Shown: positions 1 to 6,329, counted from the stretch's first letter. The stretch: 11,594 nucleotides of DNA from an uncultured Bacilli bacterium (GCA_934130265.1 CAKOYC010000021.1:1-11594), one strand, 5' to 3'. Notes: a model not told the origin generated them from the letters alone. A program made the numbers and translations.

Positions 1-1
1 A

Positions 2-667
2 CGTTATGTGGGAAGAGGTATGCTTTTCCTTGATCTTATCCAAGAAGGAAATATTGGTCTTATGAAAGCCGTTGATAAATTTGATCCAGAAAAAGGATAT
101 AAATTTTCAACTTATGCAACTTGGTGGATTAGACAAGCTATTACTAGAGCTTTAGCCGATCAAGCAAGAACTATTCGTGTTCCTGTCCATATGGTTGAAA
201 CTATCAATAAACTAGCTCGTGTTCAAAGACAATTAACACAAGACTTAAATAGAGAACCAACCGATGAAGAGATAGCTAAGAAATTAGGAATTTCTGTAGA
301 AAAAGTAAGAGAAGTATATAAAATTAGTCAAGATCCCGTATCACTTGAGACACCAATCGGTGAAGAAGATGATTCTCATTTAGGAGACTTTATAAGAGAT
401 GAGAGAACTGTTAGTCCTGAAGAATATGCTACTGAAGAATTATTAAAAGAAGAATTAGCCGGTGTTTTATTAACTTTAACTGATCGTGAAGAAAAAGTAT
501 TAAGACTTCGTTTTGGACTAGATGATGGACAATGTAGAACATTAGAAGAAGTAGGACAAATCTTTGGAGTTACCAGAGAGAGAATTAGACAAATAGAAGC
601 AAAAGCTTTAAGAAAACTAAGACATCCATCTAGATCTCGTAAGTTAAAGGACTTCTTAACAGACTAA
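2..667 (+). CDS. rpoD: RNA polymerase primary sigma factor RpoD (SigA), 5'-truncated by window edge
   Basis: This is the C-terminal 221 residues of the housekeeping sigma-70 factor, which directs core RNA polymerase to -10/-35 promoters. The reading frame is open to the first base, so the start lies outside the window. Regions 2.2-2.4 are seen as DLIQEGNIGL, FSTYATWWIRQAITR and ADQARTIRVPVHMVE. Region 3 follows (REPTDEEIAKKLGIS). Region 4 carries LRLRFGLDDG and the recognition helix VTRERIRQIEAKALRKLRH. The tail HPSRSRKLKDFL is typical of group 1 factors. All the classic promoter-contact residues are intact (the Q and T of WIRQAIT; the R, E, R and Q of TRERIRQ), in contrast to the two paralogues downstream. 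The stop codon overlaps the ATG of trmK by one base, implying co-transcription and translational coupling. The rpoD-trmK order is common in Bacillota. Confidence 0.97.
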   Translation, partial: RYVGRGMLFLDLIQEGNIGLMKAVDKFDPEKGYKFSTYATWWIRQAITRALADQARTIRVPVHMVETINKLARVQRQLTQDLNREPTDEEIAKKLGISVEKVREVYKISQDPVSLETPIGEEDDSHLGDFIRDERTVSPEEYATEELLKEELAGVLLTLTDREEKVLRLRFGLDDGQCRTLEEVGQIFGVTRERIRQIEAKALRKLRHPSRSRKLKDFLTD

Positions 668-1326
668 TGAAAATAAATAATCGTTTAAAACTAGTTGGAG
701 ATTATGTTGATAAGGGAAGTGTACCTCTTGATATTGGATGTGATCATGCAAAGTTATCCATCTATTTATTGAAAGAGAAAAACTTTCCTTTTGTTTATGC
801 TTCTGATAATAAGATTGGTCCCCTAAATCAAGCAAGAGAAAATGTAAATTACTATAACTTAGCGTATAAAATAGAATTAATTAAAGCTGAAGGACTTAAT
901 TCTCTTAATGATAAAATCGATACTATTACTATAACTGGTATGGGTGGTTTAACTATAAATAAAATGTTTTTGGAAAACAAGAATAAACTTACTAATATTA
1001 AAACTATCATCTTATCCCCAAATAACTTTATCAAAGAAGTAAGAGAGACTATTAATAAGCTAGGATACTATCTAAAAGATGAAGAATTAGTAGAAGAAAG
1101 TAATAAATTATATCATATCTTAGTCTTTTCTAAGGAAAATAAAGCTTATTCTGATAAAGAGTTATACTTGGGACCTATCTTAATGACTAAGAATAAGGAA
1201 ATTATAAAAAAATACTATAGAAATGAATTAAGTAATATAAATAATCTTTTATTAAATAATAGTATTCCTAAAGAAAGACAAGAAGAACTTAGAAAAATAA
1301 GGAAATATTTAGAAGATGCTTGCTAA
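667..1326 (+). CDS. trmK: tRNA (adenine(22)-N1)-methyltransferase TrmK
   Basis: TrmK is a class I SAM-dependent methyltransferase that makes m1A22 in the D-loop region of bacterial tRNAs in the cytoplasm. The 219-residue protein shows the SAM-binding motif LDIGCDHAKLSIYLL (about residues 21-35), the acidic end of strand 2 (ASDNKIGPL, 45-53), the family's GMGG motif (91-94) and the catalytic-loop-like LSPNN (116-120), where relatives usually have QPN. It is slightly shorter than Bacillus TrmK (about 238). No good ribosome-binding site lies close to the ATG, which overlaps the rpoD stop, so translation is probably coupled to rpoD. Many Bacillota have a Nif3-like gene next; here a terminator and a sigma-factor paralogue follow instead. 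The assignment rests on motifs and synteny. Confidence 0.88.
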   Translation: MKINNRLKLVGDYVDKGSVPLDIGCDHAKLSIYLLKEKNFPFVYASDNKIGPLNQARENVNYYNLAYKIELIKAEGLNSLNDKIDTITITGMGGLTINKMFLENKNKLTNIKTIILSPNNFIKEVRETINKLGYYLKDEELVEESNKLYHILVFSKENKAYSDKELYLGPILMTKNKEIIKKYYRNELSNINNLLLNNSIPKERQEELRKIRKYLEDAC

Positions 1327-1340
1327 ATGTTTCTTTTTTT
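1302..1340 (+). terminator. Intrinsic terminator overlapping the 3' end of trmK
   Basis: An 11-bp stem pairs GAAATATTTAG (1302-1312) with CTAAATGTTTC (1323-1333), with one G-U pair. The loop can fold further (AAG/CTT with a bulged G). Seven T residues follow directly (1334-1340). The left arm and loop are coding sequence and the trmK stop lies in the right arm. It should end the rpoD-trmK transcript and insulate the sigma gene downstream. Confidence 0.8.
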
Positions 1341-1348
1341 AATATTAT
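1320..1348 (+). promoter_or_regulatory. Possible promoter of the large sigma paralogue
   Basis: TTGCTA (1320-1325) and TATTAT (1343-1348) are separated by 17 bases and would start transcription near 1355, only about 18 bases before the ATG at 1373. The -35 lies inside the trmK terminator. The region is so A/T-rich that a chance match is possible, and an overlapping TATAAT (1346-1351) has no good -35. A promoter is expected here because of the terminator just upstream. Confidence 0.35.
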
Positions 1349-1372
1349 AATTAATAGGAAGTGACAGTAGAG

Positions 1373-3946
1373 ATGGAATTAACAACAGAAAAAATAAGAA
1401 CTATGTCATTTGATGAACTTTATAAATTATTAACGCCTACTTTAATAAAAATAGGAAAGGAGTATTCTTATATAAGTTCATCAAATACAGCTATTGATAA
1501 TTGGTTAAAAAAAATAGTAGAAGAAAAGTATAAAAAAATAATAAATAGTGATAAGATAACCTCAATTAATTTCTCTGCTATAGTTAAAAAGAATATTAGT
1601 CATTATTTAAAAAAGACATTTACAGAAGAAAATGGTCTAGAAATATTTAATAGATATGTAGATAAAAATATAAAAGAAGGAAAAGAAACACAGTACTCTT
1701 TAAAAAAAATAGCAGATTTTTTTTATGGATTTGATTATTATCCTAGTAATGAAATTTACCTTAGTTTATTGAATAATAAGAGGGTAAGTAAAATTTTGGC
1801 TAAAGTAGTAGATGAGAAAAAGTATTTATTAGGCAAAATTGATATTGAAAAAATTTTTAAGGACGATATCTCTACATCATTTGTAGAAACGTATTGTATG
1901 TTAAATAATATCAAGTTTGTTCAAGATGATATTGATATAGATAATGATATAGACAATTATATGGATGATAAAGTAGCAAACTATTCCAGTTTAGGAACTT
2001 CTCTTTTAACGGAAGAAGAAAAAATGGAATTACTAATTAGAGTGAAGCAAGGTGATAAAAGAGCTAGAGATATAATGGTTGAAAAAAATTTAAGGCTTGT
2101 TATTAAGATTGCTATAAAATATCAGGGAAGAGGGCTTGAAATTTCAGATTTAATTCAAGAAGGAAGCATAGGTCTAATGAAATCTATTGATAGATTTGAT
2201 TTGAAAAAAGGGTGTAGATTTTCAACCTATGCTACTTGGTGGATTAGACAGGCAATAGTAAGAGCAACTCAGGAACAAGGCAGAGCTATTCGTATTCCCT
2301 CTCACCTTAACGAAAAAAGTTCTAAAATTAAAAATGTAGTAATAAATTTAGAAAAAGAATTGTGTAGAGAACCAACTACTGAAGAAATAGCAAATAAACT
2401 GAATATTTCTACCAAAAAGATTGAAAAAATACTTAATCTTAGTCAAACTATAACTTCCATAAATCAAAGAATTAATGATGATAATTATTCAGAGTTAGGA
2501 GATTTTATTGAAAATAATACAGCAACACCAGAAGAGGCAACAATAGAAAAAGTAACAGCCGAAGAAATACGGGACAAATTATCAATATTAAATGATAGAC
2601 AGCAGCAAATTATAAAACTACGTTTTGGCTTAGATGGAGATGAGCCAAAAACTCTTCAAGAAATAGGAGATATTATAGGATGTACTAGAGAAAGTGTAAG
2701 ATTAATAGAGCTTAAAATATTAAAAAAACTTAAACACAGTATGTATAAATGGAGAGATGAAAAAACAATTTCTAAGTCTGATGTGCCAGTCTATAATTCT
2801 AGAACTAAAAATAATATATATGATTATTTCCGTGAATATAGTAAAGAAGAAATAAACGAAGTTATTGAAGAATTGGGTGATAGAGCATTAACAGTCTTAC
2901 ATATGAGATATGGAGATGATTTTGCTAATCTAATATTTGATAGTAATTTAACAGAACAAGATAAAAATTATTTAAAACGTTATATTTTTCCTAAACTAAA
3001 AAAAGCATTAGAAAAAAATAAAAAAACAAGGATACCAAAAGAAATACCATTAATTAGCAAGGTATCACCACCTACTGATAACAATGAAAAACTAGACAAT
3101 TTGCTAGAATCTACAAATTTAGATGCTGAAAAAGTAAATATTAGTGAAACAAAGAGAGAAAGAAAAAACATTATTACAAATGAATATATAAAAAATTTAG
3201 AAATAGGAGTTGAAAAAATGAATGAATTAGAAAATATAAAAACAACACAAAACAGGAAAAATAAAAAATCAAGAAGTAATATATATGATTATTTTAGTGA
3301 ATATGAAAAAAGTGAGATAGATGAAGTTATTGAAGGATTAGATGAAAAATCTTTAATGGCACTGCACATTAAATATGGTGAAGACTTTGTTAATCCAGTT
3401 AATGGTACATTATCAGAAGATGATAAAAAATTTATTCAAGGATGTGTTTTTCCTAAAATAAAAAGAAGATTAATGAAAAAGAAAACTATAGCAATTAAAG
3501 AGAAAATAGCTTCAGACGATAAAAAAACAATATCTTACGATGAAGAATCATCTACTTTGGTGGATAAGACTTCTTCTGATAAAGAAAATACTGGAATCAG
3601 TGAATTAAAAAAAGAAAGTGAGAATAATGTTGTTGATGAGTATATTAGAAGTTTAGAGATATTTAATAGAGATGAATTTAAGGAAATAACTAAGACTAAA
3701 TCAATAAAGGAAATAATTGTTTTATCTTTAGCTTTTGGTTATGTAGATGATAAGTACTTTTTCACTAATTCAATTGCCAACTTTTTAGGAATAGAACAAG
3801 AAGAAGTTACAACAATAATTAAAAGTGGAGTAGTAGAATATAAGGAAAAGTTAAATGGAATTATAGATAAGTCATTAGATAAGATGACAGAAGTAGGAAA
3901 AAAAGAAAATCCTAAAGTATATGTTAAAACATTAAATAATAAATAA
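1373..3946 (+). CDS. Large sigma-70 family protein (857 aa) with unrecognised N-terminal domain and extra C-terminal sigma-4-like modules
   Basis: The ATG at 1373 is preferred because AGGAAGTG (1356-1363) lies 9 bases upstream; an in-frame GTG at 1361 would abut that site. Residues 1-200 are Lys/Ile/Asn-rich and match no domain I can name. Residues ~203-462 form a complete sigma core: region 1.2 (LLTEEEKMELL), region 2 (SDLIQEGSIGLMKSIDRFD, STYATWWIRQAIV), region 3 (REPTTEEIANKLNIS) and region 4 (LRFGLDGDEPKTLQEIG, CTRESVRLIE). There follow two copies of a ~70-residue domain (481-547 and 636-702) and a terminal helix-turn-helix-like segment (about 766-826, with IANFLGIEQEEV). At positions that contact promoter DNA in E. 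coli sigma-70, Thr440 is Val and Gln589 is Leu. The protein should bind core polymerase, but its promoter choice and the role of the additions are unknown. There are no frame breaks and base composition resembles the neighbours. Confidence 0.85.
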   Translation: MELTTEKIRTMSFDELYKLLTPTLIKIGKEYSYISSSNTAIDNWLKKIVEEKYKKIINSDKITSINFSAIVKKNISHYLKKTFTEENGLEIFNRYVDKNIKEGKETQYSLKKIADFFYGFDYYPSNEIYLSLLNNKRVSKILAKVVDEKKYLLGKIDIEKIFKDDISTSFVETYCMLNNIKFVQDDIDIDNDIDNYMDDKVANYSSLGTSLLTEEEKMELLIRVKQGDKRARDIMVEKNLRLVIKIAIKYQGRGLEISDLIQEGSIGLMKSIDRFDLKKGCRFSTYATWWIRQAIVRATQEQGRAIRIPSHLNEKSSKIKNVVINLEKELCREPTTEEIANKLNISTKKIEKILNLSQTITSINQRINDDNYSELGDFIENNTATPEEATIEKVTAEEIRDKLSILNDRQQQIIKLRFGLDGDEPKTLQEIGDIIGCTRESVRLIELKILKKLKHSMYKWRDEKTISKSDVPVYNSRTKNNIYDYFREYSKEEINEVIEELGDRALTVLHMRYGDDFANLIFDSNLTEQDKNYLKRYIFPKLKKALEKNKKTRIPKEIPLISKVSPPTDNNEKLDNLLESTNLDAEKVNISETKRERKNIITNEYIKNLEIGVEKMNELENIKTTQNRKNKKSRSNIYDYFSEYEKSEIDEVIEGLDEKSLMALHIKYGEDFVNPVNGTLSEDDKKFIQGCVFPKIKRRLMKKKTIAIKEKIASDDKKTISYDEESSTLVDKTSSDKENTGISELKKESENNVVDEYIRSLEIFNRDEFKEITKTKSIKEIIVLSLAFGYVDDKYFFTNSIANFLGIEQEEVTTIIKSGVVEYKEKLNGIIDKSLDKMTEVGKKENPKVYVKTLNNK
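2813..3205 (+). repeat. Tandem coding duplication, unit 1 of the large sigma protein
   Basis: The unit encodes the 'NIYDYFREY...FPKLKKALEKNKK' domain (2813-3013), a variable linker, and a short segment ISETKRE...NEYIKNLEI. The same order recurs in unit 2 (3278-3661). By hand alignment the domain copies are about half identical. The nucleotides are also close at the start of each unit (for example AATATATATGATTATTT in both), so the gene grew by internal duplication. Confidence 0.75.
3205..3220 (+). promoter_or_regulatory. Possible internal translation start in the large sigma gene
   Basis: AGGAG (3205-3209) lies 8 bases before an in-frame ATG at 3218, just between the two duplicated units. 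Initiation there would give a 242-residue product holding repeat unit 2 and the terminal helix-turn-helix-like domain without the sigma core. A/G-rich coding sequence can create such sites by chance. Confidence 0.3.
3278..3661 (+). repeat. Tandem coding duplication, unit 2 of the large sigma protein
   Basis: This second unit encodes 'NIYDYFSEY...FPKIKRRLMKKKT' (3278-3478), a different acidic linker, and ISELKKE...DEYIRSLEI, which mirrors the ending of unit 1. Unit 2 runs straight into a terminal helix-turn-helix-like domain (about 3668-3850). After unit 1 only the short EYI..LEI stub remains where that domain would begin. Confidence 0.75.
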
Positions 3947-3948
3947 AA

Positions 3949-3981
3949 GTTATCATAAAGAAATAGTGATAATCTTTTTTT
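3949..3981 (+). terminator. Intrinsic terminator after the large sigma gene
   Basis: GTTATCA (3949-3955) pairs with TGATAAT (3967-3973, one G-U pair) around an 11-base loop. Seven T residues follow (3975-3981). It begins three bases after the TAA stop. The stem is short and A/T-rich, so its strength is uncertain. Confidence 0.6.
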
Positions 3982-4005
3982 GTTTACCAATAAATTTATT
4001 TTCTT

Positions 4006-4034
4006 TTGCAAATATTATTAAAGTGTGCTATAAT
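4006..4034 (+). promoter_or_regulatory. Sigma-A-type promoter of the 401-aa sigma gene, with extended -10
   Basis: TTGCAA (4006-4011), a 17-base spacer and TATAAT (4029-4034) form a strong promoter. TG at 4026-4027 makes it an extended -10 (TGCTATAAT). It follows the upstream terminator and precedes the strong AAAGGGGGG ribosome-binding site at 4047-4055. The gene therefore appears to be transcribed by the housekeeping polymerase. Confidence 0.8.
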
Positions 4035-4062
4035 ATGTAAGCTGTTAAAGGGGGGAAAATAA

Positions 4063-5268
4063 ATGAAAGAACAAACAAATACAAAAATCTATCAATATGA
4101 TGGTGATGAACATAGACTAAGTGATTTAGGACTTTATTTTAGAAACTTGGATAAAGCACTTCTAACCAAAGAAGAGGAAAAATCTTTGTTTACAAGAATG
4201 AATCATGGCGATTTAGAAGCTAAAAAGATAATTATTGAAAGTAATTTAAGATTAGTAGTAAGTATTGCTAAAAGATATAAAGGACTTGGACTTGAATTTT
4301 CAGACCTTATTCAAGAAGGAAATATTGGCTTAATTGAAGCAGTAGAAAGATTTGATGTAACTAAAAATAATAAGTTCTCAACTTATGCTACTTGGTGGAT
4401 TAGAAAAGAAGTTTCTAGAAGTATAAAACTTCAAGGAAAAACTATAAGATTACCTGTTAATTTATGTGAACAAATTAGCAACTACTATAAAGCAAATAAG
4501 GAATTAACAGATGTATTAAAAAGAAATCCTACTATAGAAGAATTGGCTGTTAAACTTAATACTAGTGTAGCGGAAGTTAATCGTTTAATCCAATATGATG
4601 AAGATATAGCAAGTTTAAATACACCCGTGTCAGAGGATAAATGTACTAATTTAGAAGATTTAATAGAAGTGAAAGATAAAGATATGGAAAGCTTATTTTT
4701 AGATACGGAAAGAAAACTATTAATAGAGAATTTATTTAGAGAATGCCAGTTAAATGAACGAGAAATTATGATTTTAAAACTTAGATTTGGCTTTTTAGAT
4801 AATAATGAGTATACTTTAGCAGAAGTTGCTTCTATCATGGGAGTTAGTGTTGAAGCTATAAGACAAAATCAAAATAGAATTTTAGAAAAAATAAGAAAAT
4901 CTGATTATGCTTTGAAGCTGATTGATTATCTAGATAATCCAGAACAAGCTAAAGAAAAACTTATCAACAATCAAGAGACTAGAAGAAAGTCTAATAAAAA
5001 GAAAAGAAGACCAATGAAAAGTACTGATAATTTATATTCATATTTTGATGATTATGCTAGTGATGATGTTACTAAAGTACTTACCGAAATTCCTTTAAGA
5101 CATCAAGAAATATTGCATGCTAAATATGGAGAAAATTTTCAAAAACCAGATTTAAATTCTGATATTCCTTCTAATTATAAAGAATTGCTTTATGGTAGTA
5201 TTTTACCAGGAATGCGAAAAAGATTAGAGAAGACTAAAAAAAGTACTAAAACTCTTATAAAAAAGTAA
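4063..5268 (+). CDS. Sigma-70 family factor (401 aa) with a C-terminal domain shared with the upstream paralogue
   Basis: The ATG lies 7 bases after AAAGGGGGG, a strong ribosome-binding site. Residues 15-60 match region 1.2/2.1 (DLGLYFRNL, LLTKEEEKSLF). Residues 60-131 are regions 2.1-2.4 (SDLIQEGNIGLIEAVERFD, STYATWWIRKEVSR). Residues 134-200 are region 3 and 213-283 region 4 (LKLRFGFLDNNEYTLAEVA, VSVEAIRQNQ). There is no long region 1.1. A basic linker (304-319) leads to one 'NLYSYFDDY...LHAKYGENF' domain (323-393), the third copy in the locus. Against E. coli sigma-70 contact positions, Gln437 is Lys115, Thr440 is Ser118, His455 is Asn and Arg584 is Val263, while Glu585, Arg588 and Gln589 are kept. 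An altered promoter specificity is likely (inference). It is too divergent from RpoD to be a second primary factor, and no sporulation- or stress-sigma name can be assigned safely. Confidence 0.87.
   Translation: MKEQTNTKIYQYDGDEHRLSDLGLYFRNLDKALLTKEEEKSLFTRMNHGDLEAKKIIIESNLRLVVSIAKRYKGLGLEFSDLIQEGNIGLIEAVERFDVTKNNKFSTYATWWIRKEVSRSIKLQGKTIRLPVNLCEQISNYYKANKELTDVLKRNPTIEELAVKLNTSVAEVNRLIQYDEDIASLNTPVSEDKCTNLEDLIEVKDKDMESLFLDTERKLLIENLFRECQLNEREIMILKLRFGFLDNNEYTLAEVASIMGVSVEAIRQNQNRILEKIRKSDYALKLIDYLDNPEQAKEKLINNQETRRKSNKKKRRPMKSTDNLYSYFDDYASDDVTKVLTEIPLRHQEILHAKYGENFQKPDLNSDIPSNYKELLYGSILPGMRKRLEKTKKSTKTLIKK
5029..5241 (+). repeat. Third copy of the sigma-tail domain, in the 401-aa sigma gene
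   Basis: Residues 323-393 align with the two copies in the large sigma protein. The shared pattern is N-(I/L)-Y-x-Y-F, a V(I/L) in the first helix, L-H-x-(R/K)-Y-G-(D/E)-(D/N)-F, and P-(K/G)-(L/I/M)-(K/R) near the end. It is the most diverged copy (for example LPG in place of FPK), so it is not a recent copy of the others. Confidence 0.7.
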
Positions 5269-5297
5269 AAGAGAAGATATGAAAGATAGTTTTTTTC

Positions 5298-5328
5298 TTG
5301 ACTTTTAAGTGAAATATGTTATTATATA
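5298..5328 (+). promoter_or_regulatory. Promoter of the perR-rubrerythrin operon
   Basis: TTGACT (5298-5303) is followed by the A/T run ATTATATAAT (5321-5330). The -10 could be TTATAT at 18-base spacing or TATATA at 19. The exact TATAAT (5325-5330) would need a 21-base spacer. The -10 borders or overlaps a Fur-type operator, so a bound repressor would block polymerase. Confidence 0.6.
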
Positions 5329-5347
5329 ATTGATAATGGTTATCAAT
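5329..5347. promoter_or_regulatory. Fur-family operator (autoregulatory box)
   Basis: ATTGATAA (5329-5336) and TTATCAAT (5340-5347) form a perfect 8-bp inverted repeat around TGG. The core TGATAATGGTTATCA differs from the Bacillus Fur consensus TGATAATnATTATCA at one base. It matches the PerR consensus TTATAATnATTATAA less well, with three mismatches. It sits between the -10 and the ribosome-binding site of the Fur-family gene, a classic autoregulatory position. Confidence 0.8.
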
Positions 5348-5358
5348 AAGGAGATATG

Positions 5359-5739
5359 ATGGAACGTAATACAAAACAAAAAAAGAAAATTTATGAAGTA
5401 TTAGACAATTGTCATTCCCATCCTACTTTACAAGAACTTACTAAATTAGTAAAAGAAGAAGATGCTAGCATTGGACAAGCGACTGTTTATAGAGTAATTA
5501 ATAAATTAAGCCTTACTGGTGAAGTATTAACAATAGCTTCCCTTGATCATCAACTTAGATATGATATTGCTAAAGATCATTACCATTTTCAGTGTTTGAA
5601 GTGCGGGAAAATAGAGGATATATTTTATAATAATAATGAACAAGAAAAGCTAAAGAAATTGTTCTCTAATAGAAAAGTTAATACTTTTGATTTTATTGGA
5701 TATGGAATATGTTCCAACTGTTTAGAAGATAATCATTAA
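5359..5739 (+). CDS. perR: Fur-family peroxide-responsive repressor, PerR type
   Basis: This 126-residue protein has an N-terminal winged helix (HPTLQELTKLV, then the recognition helix IGQATVYRVINKL) and a C-terminal metal-binding dimerisation domain. It keeps the PerR regulatory metal ligands by alignment to Bacillus subtilis: H21 (H37), D69 (D85), H74 and H76 (H91, H93) and D87 (D104). Asp rather than Glu at the last position is the PerR signature linked to metal-catalysed oxidation sensing. CLKC (79-82) and CSNC (118-121) form the structural zinc site. Two adjacent ATGs exist (5356 and 5359); the second is 5 bases from AAGGAG (5348-5353) and is preferred. It is followed 15 bases later by rubrerythrin, a typical PerR target, and preceded by a Fur-type operator. 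Fur or Zur is an alternative, but the residues and neighbour favour PerR. Confidence 0.85.
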   Translation: MERNTKQKKKIYEVLDNCHSHPTLQELTKLVKEEDASIGQATVYRVINKLSLTGEVLTIASLDHQLRYDIAKDHYHFQCLKCGKIEDIFYNNNEQEKLKKLFSNRKVNTFDFIGYGICSNCLEDNH

Positions 5740-5754
5740 AAGGGAGGAATAATA

Positions 5755-6297
5755 ATGGAACTAAAAGGAAGTAAAACAGAACAAAATCTAATGACTGCTT
5801 TTGCAGGTGAAAGTCAAGCAAGAAACAAGTATACTTATTATGCATCAAAAGCTAGAAAAGATGGGTATGAACAAATAGCAGCTATCTTTGAAGAAACTGC
5901 TAATAATGAAAAAGAACATGCCAAACTTTGGTTTAAACAATTACATGGAGGAGAAATTCCTTCAACTATTACAAATCTAGAAGATGCTGCTGCTGGTGAA
6001 AACTACGAATGGACAGAAATGTATAAAGAATTCGCTAATACTGCTCGTGAAGAAGGATTTGATAAAATAGCTTATCTATTTGAAAGTGTTGGTAAAATAG
6101 AAGCTGAACATGAAAAAAGATACTTAACATTACTAAAGAATGTTAAAGATAATAAAGTATTCCATAAAGATGGCGATAAGTTATGGATTTGCCGTAATTG
6201 TGGTCATGTCTATATTGGAAAAGATGCTTTAGATGTATGTCCTGTATGTAATCATAAACAAAGCTTTATGGAAGTAAAAGCTGATAATTATGAATAA
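5755..6297 (+). CDS. rbr: Rubrerythrin (NADH peroxidase component)
   Basis: Rubrerythrin reduces hydrogen peroxide to water in the cytoplasm of anaerobes, taking electrons from NAD(P)H through rubredoxin-type carriers. The 180-residue protein has an N-terminal ferritin-like four-helix domain. Its diiron ligands, by comparison with the Desulfovibrio protein, are E19 (AGES), E52 and H55 (EKEH), E82 and E85 (GENYE), and E116 and H119 (EAEH). A C-terminal rubredoxin-like iron site is formed by CRNC (146-149) and CPVC (162-165). All ligands are present and the length is normal for the family. AGGGAGG (5741-5747) gives a strong ribosome-binding site 7 bases before ATG. It has no promoter of its own and lies directly behind perR, so it is probably induced by peroxide through PerR. 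The gene points to an anaerobic or microaerophilic lifestyle. Confidence 0.95.
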   Translation: MELKGSKTEQNLMTAFAGESQARNKYTYYASKARKDGYEQIAAIFEETANNEKEHAKLWFKQLHGGEIPSTITNLEDAAAGENYEWTEMYKEFANTAREEGFDKIAYLFESVGKIEAEHEKRYLTLLKNVKDNKVFHKDGDKLWICRNCGHVYIGKDALDVCPVCNHKQSFMEVKADNYE

Positions 6298-6329
6298 AAA
6301 AGTGAGATATTAATTTATCTCATTTTTTT
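6296..6329. terminator. Bidirectional terminator between rubrerythrin and the convergent gene
   Basis: TGAGATA (6303-6309) pairs perfectly with TATCTCA (6316-6322) around a 6-base loop. A T7 run follows on the plus strand (6323-6329), and the A6 run (6296-6301) supplies the U-tract for the minus strand. The stop codon of the minus-strand gene lies inside the hairpin. It serves both convergent genes. Confidence 0.85.

Noticed and set aside
1346..1351. Exact TATAAT as the -10 of the large sigma gene
   Set aside because: No acceptable -35 lies 16-18 bases upstream, and the predicted start would fall within the ribosome-binding site. The overlapping TATTAT at 1343 pairs better with TTGCTA.
1361..1372. 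GTG start for the large sigma gene at 1361
   Set aside because: The AGGAAG site directly abuts this GTG, leaving no spacing, whereas the in-frame ATG at 1373 has 9 bases.
1373..3946. The 857-aa sigma gene as an assembly artefact or accidental fusion of two genes
   Set aside because: The frame is open throughout with uniform composition. The repeats are diverged to about half identity rather than near-identical, and a related tail domain occurs independently in the next sigma gene.
5252..5296. Terminator between the 401-aa sigma gene and perR
   Set aside because: A T7 run (5290-5296) exists, but no stable hairpin precedes it. CTCTT/AAGAG (5252-5273) is short and not next to the T run. Readthrough into perR is possible.
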